A DNA stretch of 64,000 bases from Ignavibacteriota bacterium (GTDB lineage: Bacteria > Bacteroidota > Ignavibacteria > UBA10030 > BY39), in the NCBI GenBank assembly GCA_003327435.1, contig QOQV01000008.1:62001-126000 (forward strand), read 5' to 3'. Both the position numbers and the translations under genes were made by a program. The notes beneath the pieces are model-generated. The model did no database searches, had not been told where the DNA came from, and was given only the letters and a program-made list of their open reading frames with translations. Positions 46,625 to 54,921 of this stretch are shown one piece after another (the stretch's first letter is position 1; each line of letters begins with the position of its first letter).

Positions 46625-46627
46625 TTT

Positions 46628-48274
46628 TTACATTTTTTCTGGTGCTGATATTCCAAGAATTCTTAGTCCGTTTTTCAGCACAGTTTTCGTAGCAATGCAA
46701 AGAGCCGTTCGAGCAGAGGAAAGTAATTTATCCTCGCTAACGACTCTGTAAAGATGGTAAAATTTATGAAAGAAACCAGCTGTATCGTGTAAATATTCTG
46801 CCAGTAAGTGTGGTTGATACGATTGAGCACACATCTCGACTATGTCTGGAAATTGCTCGAGTTGTTTTATTAGTTGTATTTCTTCTGGTTTATCGAGCAG
46901 TTCCAGGTTTAGTGATTCATTTAAGCTTAATCCCTCACTTTCAGCGTATCTTAAAATGCTTGCAATTCTTGCATGGGCATATTGGAGATAATAAACCGGG
47001 TTTTCTTCCGACTGGTTTTTAGCAAGGTTTAGATCAAAGTTAAGATGGCTATCCATACTTCGCATCAGAAAGAAATAGCGTACGACGTCTGCACCAGCTT
47101 CATCAATCAATTCGTCGAGTGTGATAAAGTTTGCTTTACGCGTAGACATTTTTACAATTTCACCATTTTGTAATATGGTGACAAACTGATGGATTAATAC
47201 TTTTACTTTTTTTTCATCATAGCCAAGGGCTTTTAATCCAGCAAGCACATCAGGATAAGTTGCAATATGGTCAGCACCAAGGATGTCAATTATGAGTTCA
47301 AAGCCACGCTGGAACTTGTTCCGGTGATAAGCAATGTCTGGCAGTCGATAAGTTGGTTCTCCAGTACTCTTGATTATAACTTTATCTGATTCGCCACCTA
47401 AAGCTGTTGCTTTAAACCAGATTGCTCCATCTTTCTCGTAAGCAAGATTTTTTGATTTTAAAGTATTAACCACATCCTGGACACTTCCATCATCGTAAAG
47501 TGATTTTTCGTTGAAGAATACATCAAATTCTATATCAAGACGTTTTAATGTCTTTTTAATATCTTCGAAAATCTCCCGCTCAGCTTGTTGCTTGAAAAAT
47601 TCGATATCAGTTTGGTTTTTGAGAGAATCACCATATTGCTCAATTATATGCTGTGCTATATCTTTAATATAGTCACCTTGATAATAATCTTCTGGAAAAT
47701 CTACTGTTTCGCCGAGTAATTCAAGATATCTAAGTCGTACAGAATCACCCAGGACGCGCATTTGCCTGCCTGCGTTATTGAAATAATATTCTCTCACAAC
47801 ATTGTGTCCTGTCCATTCAAGCAGGTTGGCAATTGTGTCTCCAAGGACAGCGCCTCTGCCGTGGCCGACAGTTAAAGGGCCAGTTGGATTTGCACTAACA
47901 AATTCGATCTGTGTTTTTAATCCTTTACCAATATTGGATGAACCAAACCTGTCGCCACTTTGGATTATTTCTTTTAATCGTTCGTAAAAGTATTTTTCTG
48001 TGAAGAAAAAATTAATAAAACCTGCACCTGCAATCTCGATTTTTTTAATGTAAGTTTTATCTATTTCCAATCTGGAAATTAAGTTTTCAGCAAAAGCACG
48101 CGGGGGCTTACCGATTTTTTTAGCAAGAACCATCGCCACATTTGTTGTTAAATCCCCGTGTTCAGCGATTCTTGGCTTTTCAATCACAATCCTGTAAGTA
48201 GATGAACTCTCATCAAAATCTTCTATAATAGATTTTAATGCTGTTATTATTTTATTTCTTAGAAACTCTTTCAC
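46628..48274 (-). CDS. argS: Arginyl-tRNA synthetase
   Basis: The class I synthetase carries the family motifs: SANPTGPLTVGHGRGAVLGD (HIGH counterpart) and KMSTRKANFITLDEL (KMSKS counterpart). The C-terminal anticodon-binding domain ends MRSMDSHLNFDLNLA...LRILGISAPEKM. I place the start at a GTG (48274), because family N-termini begin K-E-F-L; this gives 548 residues. A TTG at 48319 would add 15 basic residues lying in the upstream gene and out of keeping with the family. The gene overlaps rsfS by 23 bases. Confidence 0.93.
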   Translation of the reverse strand: MKEFLRNKIITALKSIIEDFDESSSTYRIVIEKPRIAEHGDLTTNVAMVLAKKIGKPPRAFAENLISRLEIDKTYIKKIEIAGAGFINFFFTEKYFYERLKEIIQSGDRFGSSNIGKGLKTQIEFVSANPTGPLTVGHGRGAVLGDTIANLLEWTGHNVVREYYFNNAGRQMRVLGDSVRLRYLELLGETVDFPEDYYQGDYIKDIAQHIIEQYGDSLKNQTDIEFFKQQAEREIFEDIKKTLKRLDIEFDVFFNEKSLYDDGSVQDVVNTLKSKNLAYEKDGAIWFKATALGGESDKVIIKSTGEPTYRLPDIAYHRNKFQRGFELIIDILGADHIATYPDVLAGLKALGYDEKKVKVLIHQFVTILQNGEIVKMSTRKANFITLDELIDEAGADVVRYFFLMRSMDSHLNFDLNLAKNQSEENPVYYLQYAHARIASILRYAESEGLSLNESLNLELLDKPEEIQLIKQLEQFPDIVEMCAQSYQPHLLAEYLHDTAGFFHKFYHLYRVVSEDKLLSSARTALCIATKTVLKNGLRILGISAPEKM

Positions 48275-48653
48275 TCTTTTTCTTAGTTTGCTTTTTAACA
48301 ACGGGTAGCTTGTCTTCAACAGTTTCTATTTTAGCATCTCCCCAAAGTTTTTCGATATTGTAATATTTACGAACTTCTTTTAAAAAAATATGAACAACTA
48401 CGTCTATATAATCTAAGATAACCCACTGTCGCTGACTTAATCCTTCTGTACGCCAGGCTTTTATGCCCAGTTTTTCTGTTCCATCCAGCACAGCATCGGT
48501 AATTGCCTTTACCTGAACATCTGAATCGGCTGAACACAAAACAAAATAATCTGTTATGTCTGTTATCTTTCTTAAATCCATTATCAAAACATTGCTGGCT
48601 TTTTTGCTTAATGTGAAATTTGCAATTTTTTTAGCTAAAGTTTTTGCTCTCAA
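48252..48653 (-). CDS. rsfS: Ribosomal silencing factor RsfS (Iojap family)
   Basis: The 133-residue protein has the family motifs NVLIMDLRKITDITDYFVLCS and RQWVILDYIDVVVHIFLKEVRKYYNIEKLWGDA (given as WVILDYIDVVVHIF and YYNIEKLWGDA). It starts at TTG with AAAGGAG five bases upstream. Its last 20 residues are a Lys-rich extension. RsfS binds uL14 and blocks joining of ribosomal subunits when nutrients are short. It overlaps argS, so both are translated from one message. Confidence 0.93.
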   Translation of the reverse strand: MRAKTLAKKIANFTLSKKASNVLIMDLRKITDITDYFVLCSADSDVQVKAITDAVLDGTEKLGIKAWRTEGLSQRQWVILDYIDVVVHIFLKEVRKYYNIEKLWGDAKIETVEDKLPVVKKQTKKKSERVSKK

Positions 48654-48664
48654 TTATACTCCTT

Positions 48665-49129
48665 TTACATCATTGGTTTAAGTTGTGTACAATCTTTGCC
48701 AAGTATTAAAGTTATAGAAACAAAATAATCTGGATTGATTTGTTGCAATATGTTCTTTTCAGTTATTCCAATTAATTGTGCAATTTTTTTTGAAGCTTTT
48801 ATATCTCCTATTCGATCTATTATTATTGTGTTTTCAAGAGATGAGGTCTTGTAGTTTCGTACATCTATTACATCTACTCCATTTTTTCTGAGATAGTTTG
48901 TAAATTTTGCACCAGCGCCTTTGATGCCACTTCCATTAAGAATTTCTATTTGTATGATCTGATTGGTAGAATCTATCAATAATGTGGGATCTTGTTTAGG
49001 TTCAGGTACCTGTTGTGAGATAAAGGAATAGAATAAATAAATAACAATTAACGACATTATTACAATAAGAATGTTGAGTATCCATGTGAAAAAATTTTTG
49101 GGTGATTTTTTTGTATTGGGAAGATTCAA
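48665..49129 (-). CDS. Membrane-anchored LytR_C-domain protein
   Basis: The 154-residue protein has a short cytoplasmic end, a membrane segment (about 13-35) and a LytR C-terminal domain: IQIEILNGSGIKGAGAKFTNYL (given as EILNGSGIKGAGA, about 57-69) through LIGITEKNILQQ. It lacks the LytR-CpsA-Psr catalytic domain. No ATG is available; the start appears to be TTG at 49129. LytR_C domains bind cell wall or polymers, but no partner can be named. It lies 11 bases upstream of rsfS. Confidence 0.8.
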   Translation of the reverse strand: MNLPNTKKSPKNFFTWILNILIVIMSLIVIYLFYSFISQQVPEPKQDPTLLIDSTNQIIQIEILNGSGIKGAGAKFTNYLRKNGVDVIDVRNYKTSSLENTIIIDRIGDIKASKKIAQLIGITEKNILQQINPDYFVSITLILGKDCTQLKPMM

Positions 49130-49185
49130 TTCAGTTATATCACAATTCCTTAAGTATGTTAGAACTTAAATACCCGAACACAATT

Positions 49186-49671
49186 TTACTTCTCATCAAA
49201 ATAAAATGGTGATGTATACCAGTGATATGGCATATAATAGCCATAATAACTTGCCGGTAGTTGACGATATTGTAACTGAAGGTGAAAATTTTCCCACGGT
49301 CGATAATTTATCTCCGCACGACTGATAAATAATTTATTGAGATTGTTTCTGTAATCACCAAACGGAGAGCCCATCAAGCTTATATCCAATCTTGCATTTA
49401 GATTGTTTGTAAATTGATAAAACATGCTATTTGTATATGCTGCAATTGAGTTTGCTCCGTTAGCACCTGAAAAATATTGTAGTGAGAAATTGTGATTCAT
49501 TCGAAAATTTTGTGGATTAAACCAACCCAAAATAGATGGATATGGAGTCGGTTTATAAAAAGTATTGACTACACTTGTAGGTTCTGATGTTTGGGTTTTA
49601 AATTGTGAGTTTGAAATATATGGAATTAAACCTAAAATGGTTATTAATGTGTATATTTTTAATGTTTTCAT
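49186..49671 (-). CDS. Small secreted beta-rich protein, unknown family
   Basis: The 161-residue protein has a signal peptide (about 1-22, ending SNS-Q). The mature part has alternating strands rich in Tyr, Phe and Asn (NHNFSLQYFSG, LNARLDISLMGSPFG, FHLQLQYRQLPAS) and ends in Tyr/Trp-rich YYGYYMPYHWY. It may be a fragment of outer-membrane strands, although it is short for a barrel. I recognise no family. It sits between a nucleotidyltransferase gene and the LytR_C gene, all on the same strand. Confidence 0.65.
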   Translation of the reverse strand: MKTLKIYTLITILGLIPYISNSQFKTQTSEPTSVVNTFYKPTPYPSILGWFNPQNFRMNHNFSLQYFSGANGANSIAAYTNSMFYQFTNNLNARLDISLMGSPFGDYRNNLNKLFISRAEINYRPWENFHLQLQYRQLPASYYGYYMPYHWYTSPFYFDEK

Positions 49672-49729
49672 AAGCTCGTTACCTGTTTATCTTTTTACAT
49701 TATTATTATAACCAAAAATTATCAATTTT

Positions 49730-50494
49730 TCAAGAATTAGGTGTTCTTTTTTCAAAGATTTTTCTTGCCAATTCAAGTTGAGTTGCGTCATTAATTCCCA
49801 TAATTTCCAGCGGATCCTCACTTTTTACTGCTATAACTTTGTATTTGTTTTTCCAGAAATATTCAAAAACATCAGTAAGATAATATTCATTTTGGGCATT
49901 ATCAGGTTTTAAGTGCTTGAGGGCTTCGAAGAGTTTTGGTGTATCAAAAAGATAGATACCTGAATTTATTTCTTTAATTTTTAGGATTTCTGGTTCTGCA
50001 TCCTTATGTTCTACAATCTTTAGTACAGCATTGTCGCTGCCACGGACAATTCTTCCATACCCTGTAGGATCATCCATTTCAGTTGTAAGAATAACTGCAT
50101 CAGCATTGTTTGCTGAACATTCATCTATCATTCTTTTAACTGTGGAATAAGTTAAAAGGGGAACATCGCCTGAGAGAATTAGAACTAAACCTGTGAAGTT
50201 TTTCAAGAGCTCTTGAGTTTGCATTACCGCATGACCGGTGCCTAATTGTTCTAACTGTTCAGCAAATTCAACTCTTTCATTTTTAGATTTGAAATAGTCA
50301 ATTATCATTTGCCGTTGCCATCCAACAACTATGATCAAGCGGGCAGGGTTGATTTTTTTGCTCAGTTCAACAACATAGCTTATCATCGGTTTGTTGCCAA
50401 CTTCGTACATTACCTTTGCCATATCGGGGTTTTTCATTCTTTTGCCCTTACCCGCGGCTAAAATTACTACAGCAATATTGTTAGTTACACTCAT
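49730..50494 (-). CDS. GlmU-like sugar-nucleotide pyrophosphorylase domain, standalone
   Basis: The 254-residue protein has the pyrophosphorylase N-terminal signature VVILAAGKGKRMK...MAKVMYEVGNKPMI, QLGTGHAV, and SGDVPLL. It corresponds to the GlmU uridyltransferase half (UDP-GlcNAc from GlcNAc-1-P and UTP). The left-handed beta-helix acetyltransferase half is absent, so it cannot do both GlmU steps. ATGA overlap couples it to panC. It might supply UDP-amino sugar for polymers; the true substrate is unproven. Confidence 0.85.
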   Translation of the reverse strand: MSVTNNIAVVILAAGKGKRMKNPDMAKVMYEVGNKPMISYVVELSKKINPARLIIVVGWQRQMIIDYFKSKNERVEFAEQLEQLGTGHAVMQTQELLKNFTGLVLILSGDVPLLTYSTVKRMIDECSANNADAVILTTEMDDPTGYGRIVRGSDNAVLKIVEHKDAEPEILKIKEINSGIYLFDTPKLFEALKHLKPDNAQNEYYLTDVFEYFWKNKYKVIAVKSEDPLEIMGINDATQLELARKIFEKRTPNS

Positions 50495-51342
50495 CTCTTC
50501 ACCACAATGTTATCAATTAAGCGAACTTTACCAGTTCTTACAGCGAGGGAAATTAATATAGATTTATTTAAATCTGCAATTTTAATCTCTTCCAATGTCT
50601 CAGCATCGTTGAATGATATATAATCTATTGTAAAAATCTGTTTTTCGAGGATCATCTTTTCCATTACGGACTTGATTGTATCAATATTTGTTTGTCCTTT
50701 GATTATTTCCGATTCTGCAAACTTTAATGATTGGTAGAGGACAGTTGCCTTTCTTCTTTCATCGTTATTAAGATATACATTTCTTGAGCTCATTGCCAGT
50801 CCATCGGTTTCGCGAATTGTTGGTCCGATTAATATATTAATATCAAAATTTAAATCTTTAACCATTTTTTTAATAACTATTGCCTGTTGTGCATCCTTTT
50901 GTCCGAAAATTGCGATATGTGGTTTTGTTATATTGAATAATTTTGCTACAACAGTTGTAACTCCTCGAAAGTGTGTTGGTCGGAATTTTCCTTCCAGTAT
51001 GGATGTGATTTTTTCTACATTTACAAATGTTAGAAAATCAGAATTATACATTGCCGAAGTATCTGGTGCGAAAACTACATCAACATCTTCCGCTCTACAT
51101 ATTGCCAAATCTCTGTTCAGGTCTCGTGGATATTTTTCAAAATCTTCATTGGGAGCAAACTGTGTGGGATTTACAAATATTGTGGTAACAACAAAATCAG
51201 AATTTTGTTTTGCAATTCGGATCAAACTGATGTGACCTTCATGTAAATAACCCATTGTGGGAACAACGCCAATTTTATTCCCTGAATTTCTAACCTTATC
51301 GGCGAGTTGCTGCATTTCTAAAATTGATGTAATCAACTGCAT
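50491..51342 (-). CDS. panC: Pantothenate synthetase
   Basis: The 283-residue enzyme joins pantoate and beta-alanine with ATP. It shows VPTMGYLHEGHISLI (HIGH motif HEGH), FVNPTQF, PRDLNRD, FGQKDAQQ and the KMSKS counterpart MSSRNVYL. Length is normal. It overlaps the nucleotidyltransferase gene downstream by 4 bases and follows accD by 25 bases. Confidence 0.96.
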   Translation of the reverse strand: MQLITSILEMQQLADKVRNSGNKIGVVPTMGYLHEGHISLIRIAKQNSDFVVTTIFVNPTQFAPNEDFEKYPRDLNRDLAICRAEDVDVVFAPDTSAMYNSDFLTFVNVEKITSILEGKFRPTHFRGVTTVVAKLFNITKPHIAIFGQKDAQQAIVIKKMVKDLNFDINILIGPTIRETDGLAMSSRNVYLNNDERRKATVLYQSLKFAESEIIKGQTNIDTIKSVMEKMILEKQIFTIDYISFNDAETLEEIKIADLNKSILISLAVRTGKVRLIDNIVVKR

Positions 51343-51367
51343 TTGTCTACTCTGGCTTTTCCGTATT

Positions 51368-52210
51368 TTAAGAGTACATTAATTTGAGAAGGCGAGTTAC
51401 AGTTTCTTTCATATCTTTGCGATGTACGACCAGATCTACAAATCCGTGCTCAAGCTGAAATTCAGCTCTCTGAAAACCAGGTGGTAAATCTTTTCCTATC
51501 GTCTGGCGTATGACGCGCGGGCCTGCAAAGCCAATTAATGCACCGGGTTCAGCTATGTTTACATCTCCCATCATTGCATATGATGCAGTTACACCTCCGG
51601 TTGTTGGATCAGTCAGAATTGAAATATATGGTATCGATTCATTAGCAAGTTGAGCCAACTTAGCGTTAGTTTTTGCAAGTTGCATTAGCGAAAAAGCTCC
51701 CTCCATCATTCGAGCCCCACCACTTGATGAGACAATAATCAAAGGTATTCTGGATTTACGGGCTTTATCTGTTATTCGGGCAACTTTTTCTCCAACTACA
51801 GAACCCATGCTTCCACCAATAAAAGCAAAATCCATACACGCAATTGCGACCGGTATACCATTTATATTTCCTGTGCCAGTTCTGACAGCATCGTTTAAAC
51901 CAGTTTTAGCAATTGATTCTTTTATACGTGCTTTGTAGGGTTTTGTATCCGTGAAGTTCAATATATCTTTTGATTTCATTTTCGCATCAGTTTCTTTAAA
52001 TGTACCTTCATCAAGCAGAATTGATATGTATTCTTTGCTTCCAATCCTGAAATGGAAATTGCATTTCTGGCAGGTGAAAAGTTGCTGTTCAAGAATAGTA
52101 CGGTGAATTATCTCACCACAATTTTCGCATTTTAACCAGAGACCATCAGGGATTTCTTTCTTCTTGGTTTCAGAAGCGATGCTTTCCTTGGATCTTCTAA
52201 ACCATGCCAT
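51368..52210 (-). CDS. accD: Acetyl-CoA carboxylase carboxyltransferase subunit beta
   Basis: The 280-residue subunit has the N-terminal four-cysteine zinc ribbon (CENCGEI ... CQKCNF, about 28-50) and the crotonase-fold core with SSGGARMMEGAFSLMQ and GGVTASYAMMGD. It joins AccA in malonyl-CoA synthesis. Length fits bacterial AccD. It sits 22 bases after tsaB. Confidence 0.96.
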   Translation of the reverse strand: MAWFRRSKESIASETKKKEIPDGLWLKCENCGEIIHRTILEQQLFTCQKCNFHFRIGSKEYISILLDEGTFKETDAKMKSKDILNFTDTKPYKARIKESIAKTGLNDAVRTGTGNINGIPVAIACMDFAFIGGSMGSVVGEKVARITDKARKSRIPLIIVSSSGGARMMEGAFSLMQLAKTNAKLAQLANESIPYISILTDPTTGGVTASYAMMGDVNIAEPGALIGFAGPRVIRQTIGKDLPPGFQRAEFQLEHGFVDLVVHRKDMKETVTRLLKLMYS

Positions 52211-52232
52211 TTTTTATTCCTCTAGTTGTTTC

Positions 52233-52928
52233 TTAATGTTGTGTTTTAACAAGTGTCTGAAAATCTTTTAAATAAATTGGTTCAAGTTCGGCTATAAATT
52301 TCAAATTATACTTAATATCTATTTTTTCAGCCAATAATGCAACCGATGCTGCACTACACAAGTTAACATTACCTGAATAAATTTTCAAGTTTTTTAAAGT
52401 TAACTGATTATTATTGAGGAAAGATTTAAATTTATCTACACCTTCACCAATAACATTGTATTCATTATCTGCTTCAAAAAGCATGATTAAATCTTTAAAT
52501 AATATTGGTTTTGGTGGAAATATTTCTTCTAAATCTTTATTTTCTACTTTGTATAAAGCATAATAAAATTCTTCTCTACGAGCATCCAGCAAGGGTAATA
52601 TTAGGGAGCCATTCTGTAGTTTATGAAGAATTAAATTATAAGCAAGAGCTTTTAAGGTTGATATAGGAACTATTGGCTTCTTGCTTGCATAAGCTAAACC
52701 CTTTGCGGTGCTTAAACCTACTCTTAAACCAGTAAAGGATCCAGGGCCTATAGATACAGCAATTTTATCAAAGTTTTTATTTTCATTTAGTGTTTCATCA
52801 ATTAATGAAATTATTTTTTCTGAGTGAATATTTGGTTCGTATAAGGATTTTTCAACTAATATTTCTCCATTTTCAATTAGAGCAATAGAACAAACACTAG
52901 TTGCAGTTTCAATGCCCAGTGTAATCAT
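52233..52928 (-). CDS. tsaB: tRNA threonylcarbamoyladenosine biosynthesis protein TsaB
   Basis: The 231-residue protein has an ASKHA fold with the family motifs LGIETATSVCSIALI at the N-terminus, SIGPGSFTGLRVGLSTAKGLA (given as GPGSFTGLRVG) and LPLLDARREEFYYALY. TsaB works with TsaD and TsaE to place t6A on tRNAs reading ANN codons. It overlaps tsaE by 20 bases. Confidence 0.95.
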   Translation of the reverse strand: MITLGIETATSVCSIALIENGEILVEKSLYEPNIHSEKIISLIDETLNENKNFDKIAVSIGPGSFTGLRVGLSTAKGLAYASKKPIVPISTLKALAYNLILHKLQNGSLILPLLDARREEFYYALYKVENKDLEEIFPPKPILFKDLIMLFEADNEYNVIGEGVDKFKSFLNNNQLTLKNLKIYSGNVNLCSAASVALLAEKIDIKYNLKFIAELEPIYLKDFQTLVKTQH

Positions 52929-53349
52929 TTTTTTTTATCTCGATTATTCTTTCGTTTTCTTGCTCGGTATGAAAAAAATGTATATCGTATCTTTTATCCG
53001 GTAAAATTTCCGTAACTCTATCAGCCCACTCAATTATTGAGATTGCCTTACTAAAGATGTACTCATCAAATCCTATTTCGGTAAGTTCAGATATGTGATT
53101 GATTCTGTAAAAGTCGAAATGATAAATGGTTATTTTCTCAGATTTATATTCGTTGATTATTGTGAAAGATGGGCTCGATACATTATAATGGATATTGAAA
53201 GCTTTACAAATTCCTTGAACAAATCGTGTTTTACCAGTACCCAAATCGCCATAAAGTGCAACAACGCCACCTTCTTTTAAATTATTCTCGGCAAATTTTT
53301 TACCGAGTTCAATTGTCTCTGTTTCACTTTTTGTTCTAAATGTTTCCAC
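52909..53349 (-). CDS. tsaE: tRNA threonylcarbamoyladenosine biosynthesis ATPase TsaE
   Basis: The 146-residue P-loop ATPase has Walker A LYGDLGTGKTRF (about 33-44), SPSFTIINEY and YHFDFYR. It is the ATPase of the t6A system with TsaB and TsaD. It begins 9 bases after the porX stop, tying tRNA modification genes to the secretion regulator in one unit. Confidence 0.95.
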   Translation of the reverse strand: METFRTKSETETIELGKKFAENNLKEGGVVALYGDLGTGKTRFVQGICKAFNIHYNVSSPSFTIINEYKSEKITIYHFDFYRINHISELTEIGFDEYIFSKAISIIEWADRVTEILPDKRYDIHFFHTEQENERIIEIKKNDYTGH

Positions 53350-53358
53350 TTTTGTAAG

Positions 53359-54921
53359 TTAAATTTTTGGTTCGAGTACAACAAATGGTAGAATCATTTC
53401 TTCTAGAGATATTCCACCGTGTTGAAAACTATCTCGGTACTGGCTTAGATATTTGTGATAATCTGTTGGATAAACGAAGTAATAATCCTCTTTAGCAATT
53501 ATATAATTGACAGTAACTCCACGCTCTGGAAGGTGATAATCTTTCGGGTTTTTTATAATGATTGCATATTTGTCTTCAACTTTCAAATTTCTACCGAATT
53601 TGTATCTCAAGTTTGTTGCCGCTTCTTTGTCGGCAATAACTTTTGCCCCACGCAGGCAACGTACACTACCATGATCCGTTGTAATTATTATCTTTGTGTT
53701 TTTTTGAGTTGAGAGCGTTTTTAAAATATTCAAGAGAGAGGAATGTTGGAACCACGATTGTGTGAGTGAACGATAAGCTGATTCATCAGGTGCAATTTCT
53801 TTCAATAGTTGTGAATCTGATCTCTGGTGTGCAAGCATATCAACAAAATTGAAAACGATAGAAGTTAATTTATTATTGATGAATGAGAGAATGTTCTGTT
53901 CGATATTTTTTCCAAATTCAGGATCAATAATTTTTATGTATTTTGGCTCTGGTTTAAGATTTAATTTTCTTCTCTCAAGCAGGTTTATCAAAAATTGATT
54001 CTCGTACTTATTTCTACTATTGTCATCATCTTCCCATTGTTCCCAGATTTCCGGGAATCTTTTTTCAATTTCATCAGGCCAGGAACCTGAAAATATTGCG
54101 TTTCTGGAATAGGGAGTTGCAGTTGGGAGAATAGAATAATAAAACTGCTTTCTAATGTTGAAATAACCACGCAATATATTTTCCATCCCCATCCATTGAT
54201 CATATCTCAAACAATCAATTACTAAAAAGAAAACTGATTTGTTGGTCTGTAGTTCTGGTATGAGAAGCTTATCAACAATATCTACCGATAGTATAGGTCG
54301 GTTTTTACTCTCCAGCCAGTTTCTATAATTTCTTTCTATAAATTTTGAGAACTCGACATTACAGGATCTAAACTGGTCATAAAGGGTATCTTTTAATCCA
54401 AGTTCCGGATGCTCGTCTATTTCAATTGACCAGTTGACGAGCTTATTGTAAATTTCTATCCATTCTTCATAAGATGGATTTAGTGTAAGTTGATTGGAGA
54501 TTTCGTTAAATTCTTTAATATAATCACGCGAGACGTATTCGCTTTCAATTTTTTTCCCTTCAAGGAATTTTTTACAGGCAAGTAAGATTTGACTTGGGTT
54601 AACTGGTTTAGTAAGGTAATCATCTATTTTGCTTCCTATAGCATTTTCCATAAGACCTTCATCTTCAGATTTAGTAACCATAACCACTGGCAATTCAGGT
54701 CTGATATTCTTAATCTCACTTAGTGTTTTAAGTCCACCCATACCGGGCATCATTTCATCCAGAAATACAAGATCATAATTTCTGGAAGTTACTAAATCGA
54801 GGGCATCCTCTCCGTTAGTTGCAGTTTCAATTATATAACCTTTCTCCTGCAAAAAAATTATATGAGGTTTTAATAGTTCAATTTCGTCGTCTACCCAGAG
54901 TATTTTGCCTTTATTTTTCAT
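53359..54921 (-). CDS. porX: PorX-type response regulator with PglZ domain (T9SS regulator)
   Basis: The 520-residue protein has a receiver (about 1-125; acidic VDDE, phospho-Asp55 in VFLDEMMPG) and a PglZ-type alkaline-phosphatase-fold domain (about 215-515; FLVIDCLRYDQW and TTDHGS mark the metal site). PorX with the PorY kinase controls type IX secretion in Porphyromonas and its PglZ domain has nuclease-like phosphodiesterase activity on oligonucleotides. Its ATG overlaps the sprA stop by 4 bases. No PorY kinase is beside it. Confidence 0.9.
   Translation of the reverse strand: MKNKGKILWVDDEIELLKPHIIFLQEKGYIIETATNGEDALDLVTSRNYDLVFLDEMMPGMGGLKTLSEIKNIRPELPVVMVTKSEDEGLMENAIGSKIDDYLTKPVNPSQILLACKKFLEGKKIESEYVSRDYIKEFNEISNQLTLNPSYEEWIEIYNKLVNWSIEIDEHPELGLKDTLYDQFRSCNVEFSKFIERNYRNWLESKNRPILSVDIVDKLLIPELQTNKSVFFLVIDCLRYDQWMGMENILRGYFNIRKQFYYSILPTATPYSRNAIFSGSWPDEIEKRFPEIWEQWEDDDNSRNKYENQFLINLLERRKLNLKPEPKYIKIIDPEFGKNIEQNILSFINNKLTSIVFNFVDMLAHQRSDSQLLKEIAPDESAYRSLTQSWFQHSSLLNILKTLSTQKNTKIIITTDHGSVRCLRGAKVIADKEAATNLRYKFGRNLKVEDKYAIIIKNPKDYHLPERGVTVNYIIAKEDYYFVYPTDYHKYLSQYRDSFQHGGISLEEMILPFVVLEPKI

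Noticed and set aside
48275-48319. TTG start for argS at 48319
   Set aside because: The extra 15 residues lie in the coding region of rsfS and do not fit the N-terminus of arginyl-tRNA synthetases.
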